Positions 17,601 to 25,657 are shown, counted from the stretch's first letter. The stretch: DNA of 64,000 bases from Traorella massiliensis (GCF_900104665.1 NZ_LT629968.1:424328-488327); one strand, 5' to 3'. Numbers and translations: made by a program. The notes: a model not told the origin generated them from the letters alone.

Positions 17601-19261
17601 TTACTTGTCACTTCATGGACGTCGTAAGATCCTAGATATAGATCAGTCCATATGATCTTGCCATCAGCATCTGTCTGTTTTGAAGTATTTGGAATCAGTG
17701 ATCCCGCACTGTAGAGAACAGATCCATCCGCAGGATTTAAGATATTCTCATGAGCGTGAAGCTCATAGGTAACGCCATTCAAAACAGCATCGCCGGTCAT
17801 GCCTGATTCTGTATCATCAAATTCTTTCTGAAGTGTGATACTTCCTTTGACTCTTGTATTGCTGATGTCTACTGTATAAGTCTGATTGTTAACGACTACA
17901 GCAATTGGATTGCTTTCAGATACATTGACTGTGTATCCATCAGGAGCAGTCTTTTCTCTTACGGTATATGTACCGTAGTCAAGAAAATCTGAAATTGCTA
18001 CACCCTCGCTATTTGTCGTAATCGTTGCAACTACCTGATTGCTGGTATTCAAAATATCGAATTGAGTACCAGCTTTTTTTACGACTTTTCCAGTTTCATC
18101 ATCCTTCTTCACAACTTGAATTTTCCCTTGTTTCCAGTCGTTTGTTGCACTGAAATAAACTGTCTCGTTTGGCACAATAGTAATTGAACGAATCGTGTTG
18201 TCAAGGATCAAATGCTCTGGAACGCTTACTTCCTGCACATAGACTGTTTGCGGCAACAATTCATTGATCGTAACTGTACCGTCATTTCCAGTTGTATAAG
18301 TACCAATTGGATCACTCATATCAGCGTTATAGCTGATTCTGAAAGATGTATTTGGTACAAAATTGCCTTTGTCATCTTTCTTTGCAATATTCAAATTTCC
18401 AAATTTATTAACAGTTATATTAATATATTTTTCAGCAGGGTCTCCTGATTTCAGTGTATTTAATGAACTTACAGCCTGTGAATCACTAGCAGTTACTTTA
18501 GCTGCAAATGGAACGCCTTCCTGAAGAATTCTAATATTTCTCTTAAGGTTTATATATGACTCTTCATTTGCACTAGCAGTAGCAGTAATAGTTAGTTGAT
18601 TCCCATTGATAGAAACATTTAAGCCTTCACTTTTACCATTAACTATAAAATTTGATAATACATTATTAGAATCCGTTAATGTTATAGATTCTCCTACATC
18701 AAGAGTAATGGTAGACACATTAAATTCAGGGGTTGTTTCCATTGCATTGACTTTTGCCATGACATCATTACGCCAAGCCTGCTGACTAGCAACTGTCGGA
18801 TAAGTCGAATTAAAGTAATAGTTTCTATTTGCTAGATCTGGACGCAAAGTCGCCCAGATCAGATTCTGTGTCAAAAAATAATTATCTTCACTAGGTTGTA
18901 AATGATAGCCAAAATAAGCAATATAAGTAATTGTCTTTCTAATAGTGTCATTATAACCTAATGATTCAAATGTGACAGATTCATTAGCTCCTATGTGAGC
19001 ACTCTTTCCGGGTTCAATACACCAGCCTAATTCACCGTCTATCCAAAAGTAGGTTCCATCTCCATTTGAACCATTCGGCAAATGTAAATGGTTGGCTTTC
19101 CAGTTAGATGTATAGGTCTCTGTCACGTTTGGACTAGCTGCCTTTGCTGGTACAGCCATGTTGGATAGAGCCATACCGAAAGCTAAGGAAGCCATCATCA
19201 ATGATTTTAATCCATTCTTCATTTTTCGAAATAATGAAGAACGTTTCTGTCTATCATCCAT
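14639..19261 (-). CDS. Giant thioester-domain surface adhesin with SpaA/Cna-B repeats
   Basis: A 1540-residue secreted protein. Signal peptide (1-41, ends VPAKA). Residues 42-175 form a thioester domain: Cys81 in WCIEPG and Gln132 in TQNLIW would form the internal thioester used for covalent attachment to host or cell targets. About eleven Cna-B/SpaA-like repeats follow, each opening with a lysine motif such as KKDDETGK, the residue used for isopeptide bonds. The C-terminus has a membrane helix and basic tail but VKTDDSTP instead of LPXTG, so sortase use is uncertain. It is preceded by a leader shared with the second surface operon. Confidence 0.9.
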   Translation of the reverse strand: MDDRQKRSSLFRKMKNGLKSLMMASLAFGMALSNMAVPAKAASPNVTETYTSNWKANHLHLPNGSNGDGTYFWIDGELGWCIEPGKSAHIGANESVTFESLGYNDTIRKTITYIAYFGYHLQPSEDNYFLTQNLIWATLRPDLANRNYYFNSTYPTVASQQAWRNDVMAKVNAMETTPEFNVSTITLDVGESITLTDSNNVLSNFIVNGKSEGLNVSINGNQLTITATASANEESYINLKRNIRILQEGVPFAAKVTASDSQAVSSLNTLKSGDPAEKYINITVNKFGNLNIAKKDDKGNFVPNTSFRISYNADMSDPIGTYTTGNDGTVTINELLPQTVYVQEVSVPEHLILDNTIRSITIVPNETVYFSATNDWKQGKIQVVKKDDETGKVVKKAGTQFDILNTSNQVVATITTNSEGVAISDFLDYGTYTVREKTAPDGYTVNVSESNPIAVVVNNQTYTVDISNTRVKGSITLQKEFDDTESGMTGDAVLNGVTYELHAHENILNPADGSVLYSAGSLIPNTSKQTDADGKIIWTDLYLGSYDVHEVTSNGTVVVNTVDVQADVEYADQNTPNVSVSVTHKDKPNEQAYSLIKIGSNGSTGEVPTLEGAEFTAKLKSDVDRLGWDAAPTYDVSMTDSKGYLESQKLPYGVYIVRETKKPDEHEAVEDFIITITEDSDEPQPWIIMNDAPFEGMLKLVKKDAETGKTVLLPNTTFKIKNLDTNEYLTQFVWFPIPHTVDTWSTTDQGIVYLNDVIMYGNYQLEEITAPNGYVLNTEPVKFTVSEDGVYEVGEDGQTPVITVEMEDISVKGQITVYKEGEVFTGIHQNDDGSYSFIYEEMPQSDTQFNIIADADIMDPSNDGTVLYEKDEIVETITTGTNGYATSGTLPLGEYRIEETKVQNGMILNTEIQKVKLEYKDQTVEVVSEEISFKNDRQKVNIELTKKDDEGNLLSGAVYGLYTKTDLVLDGNVLLPADTLIEEAVTDENGRLTFKADLPISLDDEVHFYVKEIKQPSGYVLSDAVFDVDTKFKEQTITTVNNSFNDLNEITKVEVSKKDITNSEEIEDAHLTVFPKDDPGAVFDTWISGQDGKNEDGSIKPHLIKGLEVGVTYVLRETSSPYGYAIAQDVEFTVLPTGEVQTVEMFDDLVVGRLVWNKIGEIFTHTDTWQTEFGTVQSPVLEETNILGAEITIYAAEDITIGNHTYYRKGEAIQTLESDWDAVESRNLLVGSYYYVETKTPIGYIPDTERHYFEIEASQSTEVQLIESTLVNDLPSYELDFTKTFEEGYLEYPDAYKDVVFGIFTRDDTYDYMGNVAIEPDTLVATVGIDEEGHLVNVPRLPVGNYYLRELSTNSAYILDENEYDFSIDQSHEDNVLITINDGEAIMNELKWAYVHVNKIDSQTGEAILSKDFAFTLYSDAECTEEILTVAGNTKDGYAEFDLTYGTWYIKETSAPQGYRLSDEVVKVEYNDAGLFVNGELVEAGEEGYYSIAYLNTILPDDSVKTDDSTPLQSYLIAMLCSLFAFIFILLKHRKTSEVR

Positions 19262-19370
19262 ATCTGTATTCCTTTCCGAGTATTTTATACTCTATTTCTA
19301 TCATTCAATAAAAAAAGAAGAAAGCTTAGATTTCTTTCTTCAAATAATTGGTCTTGTTCTTTTTACTAAT

Positions 19371-19460
19371 TAGGAATTACTACGGTCATAAATTGATCAG
19401 ATTCTGTATTCCGCAACCTTTCATTTCTACACGGTCAATGCCGAAAGAGAAATAGCATAT
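19371..19460 (-). promoter_or_regulatory. Leader shared with surface operon at 26.2 kb
   Basis: Contains AGGAATTAC, AATTGATCAG (19391-19400), GCAACCTT (19413-19420) and ACGGTCAATGCCGAAAG (19431-19447). The same blocks in the same order occur at 26181-26250. Both precede a surface-protein gene on the minus strand. It may be a riboswitch-like leader or promoter region; I cannot name a family. Confidence 0.5.
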
Positions 19461-19525
19461 AATATAAAATCATTGACTTCACCTCTATTCAAAAAGAAAC
19501 GCTTTACAATAAAGCGCTTCTTATT

Positions 19526-20554
19526 TTAATAAACATTAATTGTATATTTCAGAGATTGTTTACATTTTTCGCATCTAACAGGGTAAACATCCACAGCATA
19601 ATTACCACCATTTTTTTCTAATATTGGTCTAATGTATTTTTCAAATAACTCGTCGCCAGGAACAGAACTATAAATTGCTTCAGCTAAGTCTCCCGGATAT
19701 TCGTCTGTTAAAATTCCTGTACTTCCTACATTACTGTATTCGTGCTGGCACTCAGTAACTTCCGGCTGGCTTGGTTGAGTAATTGTTGATCCTCCTGAAC
19801 CAGATGAGCCGGTGTTGCTGCTTCCACTTGAACTTGATCCTGAACTACCAGTATTCGATGATCCGCCTGTATTTCCAGTATTGTTACTTGAACCAGTATT
19901 TGAGCTATTGCTACTGCTGGATGAAGAATTAGAACTACTAGAACCTCCTGAAGATCCTCCAGAAGTATTTGGTGTTTCTACGTCTACTTCTTTTTCAGTG
20001 ATTACGATGCTGCAATCCTTTTCTGTGGTATTTTCATACTCGTCCTTTGCAGTCACTTTTACAGGATATGTACCAGCAGTATTGAAATCAACATTACCTT
20101 CAACAGTAATTTCTGCACTAGAAGCATCTTCTGCTTTGAATAGATTCTCTAAAGCAACATCAGCAATACCCTGTTCGATAGATATCGTATCATTAAAATC
20201 TACAAATTCTGGTGCAGTTGTATCTTCAACAGTAACATTCACTTCCTCTACCTCATCATTGTATGAAAGCGATAGAATGTAATTGCCAACTTCAAGGTCT
20301 GATCCATCAGTTTCGAGTGCTTTTTCAGCTTTCTGATCATCTTCGACAACAAACACTTCCACTTTAGTATCTTTTAAGACATCTTCAGACGTATCTTCAG
20401 CCAGATATTCTTTTGGCTCTAAAGATAAAGCTTCACCGTATTCAACAGTAATCTCAGTTGTCTCTAGCTGAAGATTATCAGCTGATGAACAGGCGACTAC
20501 TGAAAACATCAGTGCCATAGATAATAAACTTTTCATTAACTTTTTCATATTCAA
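19526..20554 (-). CDS. Lipoprotein with Ser/Gly/Asn linker and terminal Cys cluster
   Basis: Lipobox SVVACS gives lipidation at Cys22. Residues 25-190 resemble bacterial Ig-like/cadherin-type domains (DTTAPEFVDFND, FNTAGTYPVKVTAKDEYENTTEK). A linker of about 85 Ser/Gly/Asn/Thr residues follows, then a compact C-terminal domain with CQHEYS and CEKCKQ, possibly metal binding. AGGAGG precedes the ATG. It lies directly upstream of the giant adhesin on the same strand but with its own 264-bp gap, so co-regulation is possible. Confidence 0.82.
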   Translation of the reverse strand: MNMKKLMKSLLSMALMFSVVACSSADNLQLETTEITVEYGEALSLEPKEYLAEDTSEDVLKDTKVEVFVVEDDQKAEKALETDGSDLEVGNYILSLSYNDEVEEVNVTVEDTTAPEFVDFNDTISIEQGIADVALENLFKAEDASSAEITVEGNVDFNTAGTYPVKVTAKDEYENTTEKDCSIVITEKEVDVETPNTSGGSSGGSSSSNSSSSSSNSSNTGSSNNTGNTGGSSNTGSSGSSSSGSSNTGSSGSGGSTITQPSQPEVTECQHEYSNVGSTGILTDEYPGDLAEAIYSSVPGDELFEKYIRPILEKNGGNYAVDVYPVRCEKCKQSLKYTINVY

Positions 20555-20563
20555 GACCTCCTT

Positions 20564-20767
20564 CTATCTTTTGAATAATAAATTTTCCGGCAGTATTTCT
20601 ATATCGCAGGGTATTATTTCTGCATATTTTTCGATTAAATAGTCATTGGAACTCCATCCAATATTTATGAAATCAAATACCAAATCATATTGTAGTTTTA
20701 TTTTGAATAATTTTAATTTTTTTGCTTCATCTTTTTCAGCAAATGGAACATTCAATAATAATGTCAT
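20564..20767 (-). CDS. Small hypothetical 67-residue protein
   Basis: GGAGG lies 8 nt from ATG at 20765-20767, so this start is chosen over in-frame starts up to 20887 that lack a ribosome site and overlap the upstream gene. The product begins MTLLLNVPFAEKDEAKKL and ends DIEILPENLLFKR. No family recognised. In some mobile elements short proteins with this PFAEKDEAKKLGARW-like opening carry DUF5710-type DNA-processing domains; the resemblance here is limited to the first 20 residues. Confidence 0.62.
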   Translation of the reverse strand: MTLLLNVPFAEKDEAKKLKLFKIKLQYDLVFDFINIGWSSNDYLIEKYAEIIPCDIEILPENLLFKR

Positions 20768-20867
20768 AAGTATTTCCTCCGTTGTGTATAGAATTTGTTT
20801 TTCTTTTAAACCTGCCACCTGGTATCTTTGTATTACGAATTGTCGATATATGCTTATTTTACATAAA

Positions 20868-21284
20868 TCATTCATATGCATAAGCAAGAGCTACAGCACT
20901 GCCTATAACAAATGCAATTGCCTGCAGGATTGGATTGTTTATCGCAATAATAAGCAAGCAAATAATTACAGCTGTAAAAGCAAACGATAGCATTGCATAT
21001 AAGATTTCAATTGGTTCAAAATCTTTATATTTAAACTTTTTGAAACGAGATTTGACAATAATTATTCCCCATATTATTGATAGAACAGTAATTATAAAGA
21101 ATACTACAGGTTTATAATTTTGATACATTAACATTTCTAAATATTCTTGATTCGAATATTTACTAAATAATTCTTTGTTCAATTGGTGTAAAAATAGAAG
21201 GAATATTGTATTGATAACAGTATACAAAATTTCCAACCCAAAAATTTCTACAAACTTTTTTATTCTATCCTTATATACATTCAT
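20868..21284 (-). CDS. Four-helix membrane protein, unknown function
   Basis: A 138-residue protein with four predicted membrane helices (about 18-35, 58-77, 95-113, 117-136) and a basic loop KSRFKKFKYKDF. AAAGGTATAAAGCAAA precedes the ATG. It follows another membrane protein gene by 6 nt and is AT-rich. The pair sits upstream of the surface lipoprotein genes. No family recognised. Confidence 0.7.
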   Translation of the reverse strand: MNVYKDRIKKFVEIFGLEILYTVINTIFLLFLHQLNKELFSKYSNQEYLEMLMYQNYKPVVFFIITVLSIIWGIIIVKSRFKKFKYKDFEPIEILYAMLSFAFTAVIICLLIIAINNPILQAIAFVIGSAVALAYAYE

Positions 21285-21290
21285 TTTGCT

Positions 21291-21728
21291 TTATACCTTT
21301 CGTAGTTCTTTTATTTCTTCAATAAATATTTTTTCTTTTGTTAAAAGATACATATTTTTAATCAAATCATGAATAATCAATACTCCAACAATCAAGATAA
21401 TGAACATAATAGCCACTACCAATATTTCTGCCACCTTAATCATATCTTCTTCTACATTTTTTACATTTCCAAGCATTAACAGTCTAAAAATGAAATCATA
21501 TAGTCTTCCCCATATATCCATGATAATCGTAATTAAAGTAGTGACTATAATGACTGATAATACAAATTTCTTATGCTCATACCTTGCACCAATTCTAGTA
21601 TATTCAAACAAAAATTCATCATCGCTCATAGCAAGATACTTTTCTTTTTTCTCAATCATAATTACCATTTGCTTATCTTTTCTTTTAGTATAAGATATCC
21701 AATCTAGTAGCTTTTGTTTATATTCCAT
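21291..21728 (-). CDS. Two-helix membrane protein, unknown function
   Basis: ATG at 21728 has GGAGAG upstream; a GTG three codons earlier would sit on that site. The 145-residue product has a charged N-terminal half, then helices at about 55-75 and 100-125 and a charged tail. It is the first gene of a two-gene membrane-protein unit with 20868-21284. I cannot assign a function; immunity or exclusion roles are possible for element-borne membrane pairs. Confidence 0.68.
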   Translation of the reverse strand: MEYKQKLLDWISYTKRKDKQMVIMIEKKEKYLAMSDDEFLFEYTRIGARYEHKKFVLSVIIVTTLITIIMDIWGRLYDFIFRLLMLGNVKNVEEDMIKVAEILVVAIMFIILIVGVLIIHDLIKNMYLLTKEKIFIEEIKELRKV

Positions 21729-21757
21729 TTGTTTCACTCTCCTAAACGTTTTATCTA

Positions 21758-21835
21758 TTAGTTTGCTTTTAATTCACTCAGTTTATCGAGCTTTAACTCA
21801 CCATCCACATACTGTATAATTTCATTTATGCTCAT
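21758..21835 (-). pseudogene. Possible truncated gene remnant
   Basis: A 25-codon frame MSINEIIQYVDGELKLDKL... with start at 21833-21835. It reads like the N-terminus of a larger helical protein cut short by a stop. There is no good ribosome site. It could equally be a short real gene or chance. Confidence 0.25.
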
Positions 21836-21937
21836 GTTTCATCAATCCGTATCTTACAATTAAATTATAAAGCATAAAATTTTACGAATTCAATAACTTT
21901 GAAAGAAAATATAAAACCTTTTGTTGAATTTATAATA

Positions 21938-21946
21938 TGCTATAAT
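21938..21946 (+). promoter_or_regulatory. Extended -10 promoter for the plus-strand small ORF
   Basis: TGCTATAAT is a consensus extended -10 element (TGnTATAAT), which can work without a good -35 box; none is clear here. A GGAGG ribosome site follows at 21953-21957. Confidence 0.55.
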
Positions 21947-21965
21947 ATTCACGGAGGTATTAGTC

Positions 21966-22046
21966 ATGAATAATACTATCCTGATGTACCATTGCCACTC
22001 TACGACACCTAAATTATACCATATCCCGAAAGAATGTCAATTTTGA
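21966..22046 (+). CDS. Possible 26-residue peptide gene
   Basis: ATG is 8 nt after GGAGG and 20 bp after a consensus extended -10 box. The product MNNTILMYHCHSTTPKLYHI... has three His and two Cys and no membrane segment. It runs against the minus-strand genes around it. A remnant of a longer gene's 5' end is the main alternative. This stretch (21836-22173) otherwise holds only the palindrome and a hairpin. Confidence 0.4.
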   Translation: MNNTILMYHCHSTTPKLYHIPKECQF

Positions 22047-22082
22047 GTCAATGCCCGATATTTTCAAGACTATAGATAATTC

Positions 22083-22103
22083 TGCATGGCAAATTGCCAT
22101 GTA
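22083..22103. repeat. Dispersed 21-bp palindrome, ATGG class
   Basis: TGCATGGCAA and TTGCCATGTA around A, with one outer mismatch. It is the last good copy before the element's right third. Confidence 0.8.
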
Positions 22104-22125
22104 GTTAATTTTCTTATTTACGACT

Positions 22126-22159
22126 TGCTGAAGACACAGGATCGGATGTATCTTCAGCA
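22126..22159 (-). terminator. Hairpin after surface operon
   Basis: TGCTGAAGA and TCTTCAGCA form a perfect 9-bp stem with a 16-nt loop just beyond the 155-residue gene. A T-run is absent on the minus strand, so it may be a processing or pause hairpin instead. Confidence 0.45.
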
Positions 22160-22173
22160 GGCCGCAAAACTTT

Positions 22174-22641
22174 TTATTTTACGACCTGAATAATCGTTTC
22201 CTGTGAAACACTGTTGCAAGGTTCCAGTGTTTCTATATCCAGTGTGTCCATCTGAATAGTAAGATTGTATTTTCCTTCATCTAAGGATGAATACAGATCC
22301 GGCGTAACCATTTTGTTTGGTGGAATGTAATCCGATTGATAGATCTGAGTACCATTTACGAATAAAGTAAACTGAAATAAAACAGTATTGTTTTCAGGAT
22401 TAATCAGATAGATTGTTGGGTTAGCTTTATTGATCGCATAGCTTGAATCAAACCCAGGTACCTCAATGGCTTCCGTTTCGCCGTCATCCATGTATAATGG
22501 TTCGTTTATGACAATCTCTTCGCCACCGACCACAACTGTACGTGTTTCCTGGCGGTTCCATAATATATAAAAACCGGTTCCTATTCCAGCCAGCAGAAGA
22601 AGCACCAATAGAACCAGTCCTCTTTTCTTTTTCTTGCTCAT
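22174..22641 (-). CDS. Single-pass membrane protein of surface operon
   Basis: AAAGGAAAAAT sets ATG at 22641; the in-frame frame start at 22671 lacks support. The 155-residue product has a basic start MSKKKKRG, one membrane helix (about 9-28) and a beta-rich outer domain with NPENNTVLFQFTLFVNGTQIYQS. No named family recognised. It is last in the 26.1-22.1 kb surface operon, separated from the large protein gene by a hairpin that may lower its expression. A membrane anchor or assembly partner is inferred. Confidence 0.72.
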   Translation of the reverse strand: MSKKKKRGLVLLVLLLLAGIGTGFYILWNRQETRTVVVGGEEIVINEPLYMDDGETEAIEVPGFDSSYAINKANPTIYLINPENNTVLFQFTLFVNGTQIYQSDYIPPNKMVTPDLYSSLDEGKYNLTIQMDTLDIETLEPCNSVSQETIIQVVK

Positions 22642-22668
22642 ATTTTTCCTTTCTTCTAATAAAATAAT

Positions 22669-22696
22669 CAAAAGGCAGAGCTGACTCCGCCTTTTG
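22669..22696 (-). terminator. Intraoperon terminator or attenuator
   Basis: On the minus strand CAAAAGGCGGAG and CTCTGCCTTTTG pair around TCAG, followed by ATTATTTTATT. It lies between the 902-residue gene and the 155-residue gene. Confidence 0.7.
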
Positions 22697-22705
22697 ATTG
22701 AAATC

Positions 22706-25414
22706 TTAACCTTTCGTTACAGTGATTTCACATGAACGGACATATTCCGTACCATCCGCATCAGTTACCGTACCGACAATAGCGGCAACACCTTCCTGTA
22801 TCATCCAGAAATCGGCTCCATCTATTAGTATGACTTCCGAGTCTGTGGACTCCACCTGTATGCCGATATGAATATCATTCGGATCATAGCAGTACAGCAG
22901 ACTTCCATATTTTAAGCTGAAAGTGACGGTGATCTTTGCAGGAGAATCATTTTCCAGTACACCTTCGAGGCTTTCAGGTTCAACAGTAAAGTATGAATCT
23001 TTTATTTTCAGATAGACTCCATAGTTTTTGCTTTCAGGTTCAGTACGTGTGCTGACCGCAGCGGAAGTAAATGAATCGTCGTCTCCAGTAACTAGCAGAA
23101 TAGATCCTTCATTGATTGAAGCACCTTCAAACATACCAATAATATGCCAGCCTGTTTCGGAATTTCCTACTTTTGGAAGATTCAGAGTCATAATACCATC
23201 CAGTGACTGACAGTCTTTGAACATGTAGGAAGCATACTGAACATTAGACAAATCCATTTCCTCTAATGGTATTGATATCAAACTAGCACATCCGTTAAAC
23301 ATGTACTCTGCATATACAACTGAACTGAAATCGATATTTTCAAGACCATCAATAGAAGTTAAAGAAGCAGCATTTTCAAATAGCCGGCTGCTGTTTTCAT
23401 TAGCAATAATATGAATGCCTTTTCGCTGAGTTGATACTTTCCACGTAGTGCTATCCAGCCATGCGACAATGCCTTTGTCCTGGGCTGCAGATACATCTAC
23501 TGCTTCAATTCCTTCAGGAGCTATTTCATCGGTAAATAGGATGTTTGTCACACCTTCAGGAATGTTTTCGCTGAATCTGGCTCCTGTTTCAAGAACTGTC
23601 GAAAGCTCTATCTTTTCCCAGACAGCCGTCAGATGCCTGTTTCCTGACGTTCCGGCTTCGATGGACTGAATTGTTTCACCGCTGTCCGCATCATGCCATC
23701 CGATAAATCGGTATCCTTCCTTCAGGGCATCCGGAAGAATAACTCTCCGGTCGCTTGTATATTCCGTAGGGTATTCAGCAGGCAGAGTGCCTCCGGCCGT
23801 ATCGTAAGTGATTGAATAGGTTTCAGCAGGCTCCCACTGTGCTGTCAGGTTCAGATCGCCTGTAGATCCGACAGGAATGGAAGTAATGGCTTCTCCGGCA
23901 ATTTTGATATTGCTGACTTCACATTCGCTAGGAGATCCGGAGGATATGATGAGCTGATAGCTTCCAGATTCGAGTTCGTGGGATATGTTGTAAACATAAC
24001 CCGTACTCATCAGAGATTGTCCGGTCACGAGCGAACCGTCTTTATAAATGCTGTAGTACGGATATTCCCAAACCGGCATCCTCGACTGATTTACAAAATC
24101 AAACGATAAAGCTGCAGGATTGAATATTTCAAAATTGATTACCAACTGTTTTTCACCATCATGTGTAAAAACGCCATTGTTTTCTGTCCATTCGCTTGAA
24201 GGATCTACTTCGTAAGGAGTAATTTCACTCCAGCCTGTGAATGTATAGCCGGCCTTAGTCGGCACTGGAAGAGGATCCAAGCCTTCTTCAGAATAATAAT
24301 ATGTCTGATATTCATCCGGCATTGTTCCGCCTGCCGGATCATAGCTGATCGAATAGGTAACAGCCGATTCCCAAACAGCTGTTAGATTCAGATTCCCGCT
24401 AGTTCCTTTAGGAATAGAATTTAATACCGGTTGAGAAACAACATTGAAATCTCTTACTGTTTCTGTAACACCTTGCTTCATTCCGATTAATTCTACATAG
24501 CCTTCAAAAATAATTTGATAATTTCCAGCTTCCAGATTTCTTGAATAATCCATTGTGCCTTTGATAAGTTCGCCTGTGCCTGAAGGAGTAAATTCATCTA
24601 TCAGAGTCTCGTCTTTATATAGATAGAATTTTCCACCGCCTTCAGTCGAAGTGACCTCTGAAATATTTCTTTCATAGTCAAACGAGAAACTTAGCATTGC
24701 TTCGCTTTCGACCGAGAAGGTGATTCCACGATATAGTGGCTTCACTCCTGCTATTTCAGGTGCCTTTGGCTGAGGGCCGCTATTTGCACCTGCATATTTA
24801 TCACTAACGAGCAAAGAGCCGCCTTCACCGATTTCCCAGTAATCGCCCAATGTATATTCAATGGTTTCGCCCCAGCCTAGGAATTTAGAATTATCCTTAG
24901 TCGGAACTGGTAGGGAATCTAATCCTTCATCAGAAAAATAATAAGTCGGATATTCTACAGGCATTACGCCTCCAACAGAATCATAAGATATGTTGAAAGT
25001 TTCTTTATGAGTGACAGTGAAATTGAGCTTACCAGTGTAAGTTCCTACTTTTTTCTCACTAAATGTGATCGTACCTGTTTTTTCTATATATGTATCAGGA
25101 TTCAGATCACTTCCACGCCATTGAGCAGAAAAATCAACCGTTGCCGTATTGAGATAGTATTCATCGCCCGCACGCTTCATCGCAACCTCTTTATCAGCAG
25201 AAACTGTCACGATATCGATATCATTCAGTTTGCCCTTTGCCTGCACAGAGAATGAAGCACTGTCTGCATTTCCCATATCAATATTTTTAGGAATTAATAT
25301 GGAAAGATTGCTTGTGTTCTGAACAGATATATTGTCATTAGCAGAAACGGAAGCTGGCAGATAGCTGATACTTAAAGCTGCTGCCAGAGCCAGCATACTT
25401 TTAATCAGTTTCAT
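22706..25414 (-). CDS. Large secreted InlB-repeat/BspA-like surface protein
   Basis: GGAGGAAACGGC sets ATG at 25414, inside the end of the previous gene. The 902-residue product has a signal peptide (to about 26), an N-terminal beta domain homologous to the whole 146-residue protein encoded at 25658, three InlB-type repeats each opening YDsaGGtmP and containing TGW/LGW, and a BspA-like DUF285 segment (MFNGCASL, MFKDCQSL) near 690-760. No anchor is seen at the C-terminus, so retention must come from another partner. Binding to host or cell surfaces is inferred. Confidence 0.85.
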   Translation of the reverse strand: MKLIKSMLALAAALSISYLPASVSANDNISVQNTSNLSILIPKNIDMGNADSASFSVQAKGKLNDIDIVTVSADKEVAMKRAGDEYYLNTATVDFSAQWRGSDLNPDTYIEKTGTITFSEKKVGTYTGKLNFTVTHKETFNISYDSVGGVMPVEYPTYYFSDEGLDSLPVPTKDNSKFLGWGETIEYTLGDYWEIGEGGSLLVSDKYAGANSGPQPKAPEIAGVKPLYRGITFSVESEAMLSFSFDYERNISEVTSTEGGGKFYLYKDETLIDEFTPSGTGELIKGTMDYSRNLEAGNYQIIFEGYVELIGMKQGVTETVRDFNVVSQPVLNSIPKGTSGNLNLTAVWESAVTYSISYDPAGGTMPDEYQTYYYSEEGLDPLPVPTKAGYTFTGWSEITPYEVDPSSEWTENNGVFTHDGEKQLVINFEIFNPAALSFDFVNQSRMPVWEYPYYSIYKDGSLVTGQSLMSTGYVYNISHELESGSYQLIISSGSPSECEVSNIKIAGEAITSIPVGSTGDLNLTAQWEPAETYSITYDTAGGTLPAEYPTEYTSDRRVILPDALKEGYRFIGWHDADSGETIQSIEAGTSGNRHLTAVWEKIELSTVLETGARFSENIPEGVTNILFTDEIAPEGIEAVDVSAAQDKGIVAWLDSTTWKVSTQRKGIHIIANENSSRLFENAASLTSIDGLENIDFSSVVYAEYMFNGCASLISIPLEEMDLSNVQYASYMFKDCQSLDGIMTLNLPKVGNSETGWHIIGMFEGASINEGSILLVTGDDDSFTSAAVSTRTEPESKNYGVYLKIKDSYFTVEPESLEGVLENDSPAKITVTFSLKYGSLLYCYDPNDIHIGIQVESTDSEVILIDGADFWMIQEGVAAIVGTVTDADGTEYVRSCEITVTKG

Positions 25415-25637
25415 GCCGTTTCCTCCTTCTTGCTGTAACAACCAGCAAAGATCCTGATGTTACAAGCATTATCATGTAGTTAGATATGTTTGATAAATCA
25501 GCGGTGTTTGGACTTTCCTGATTGTTTTCATCTCCGTAACGAATAGCAGTCACTTCGGCAGTTTCGGCAGAAGCACTGACAGGATCTATCAGTGCTGCCG
25601 CCAATACTAAAGCGAAAGTTAAAAAAAGCTTTTTCAT
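25401..25637 (-). CDS. Minimal sortase-anchored stub protein
   Basis: Only 78 residues: signal peptide (1-24), about 20 mature residues, then SPNTADL, a hydrophobic helix and RRRKRHETD. The last part is a cell-wall sorting signal of LPXTG-like form. Almost nothing remains between the two signals. Its end overlaps the large surface protein gene by 14 nt. In WxL (csc) clusters a tiny LPXTG protein sits with large secreted partners, and a similar role is inferred here. Confidence 0.78.
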   Translation of the reverse strand: MKKLFLTFALVLAAALIDPVSASAETAEVTAIRYGDENNQESPNTADLSNISNYMIMLVTSGSLLVVTARRRKRHETD

Positions 25638-25657
25638 AAGCTTTTCCTCATTTGATA

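Noticed and set aside
19812-20282. Plus-strand frame of 156 codons opposite the Ser/Gly-rich lipoprotein gene
   Set aside because: Leu/Pro/Val-rich antisense product of a repetitive linker; typical artefact.
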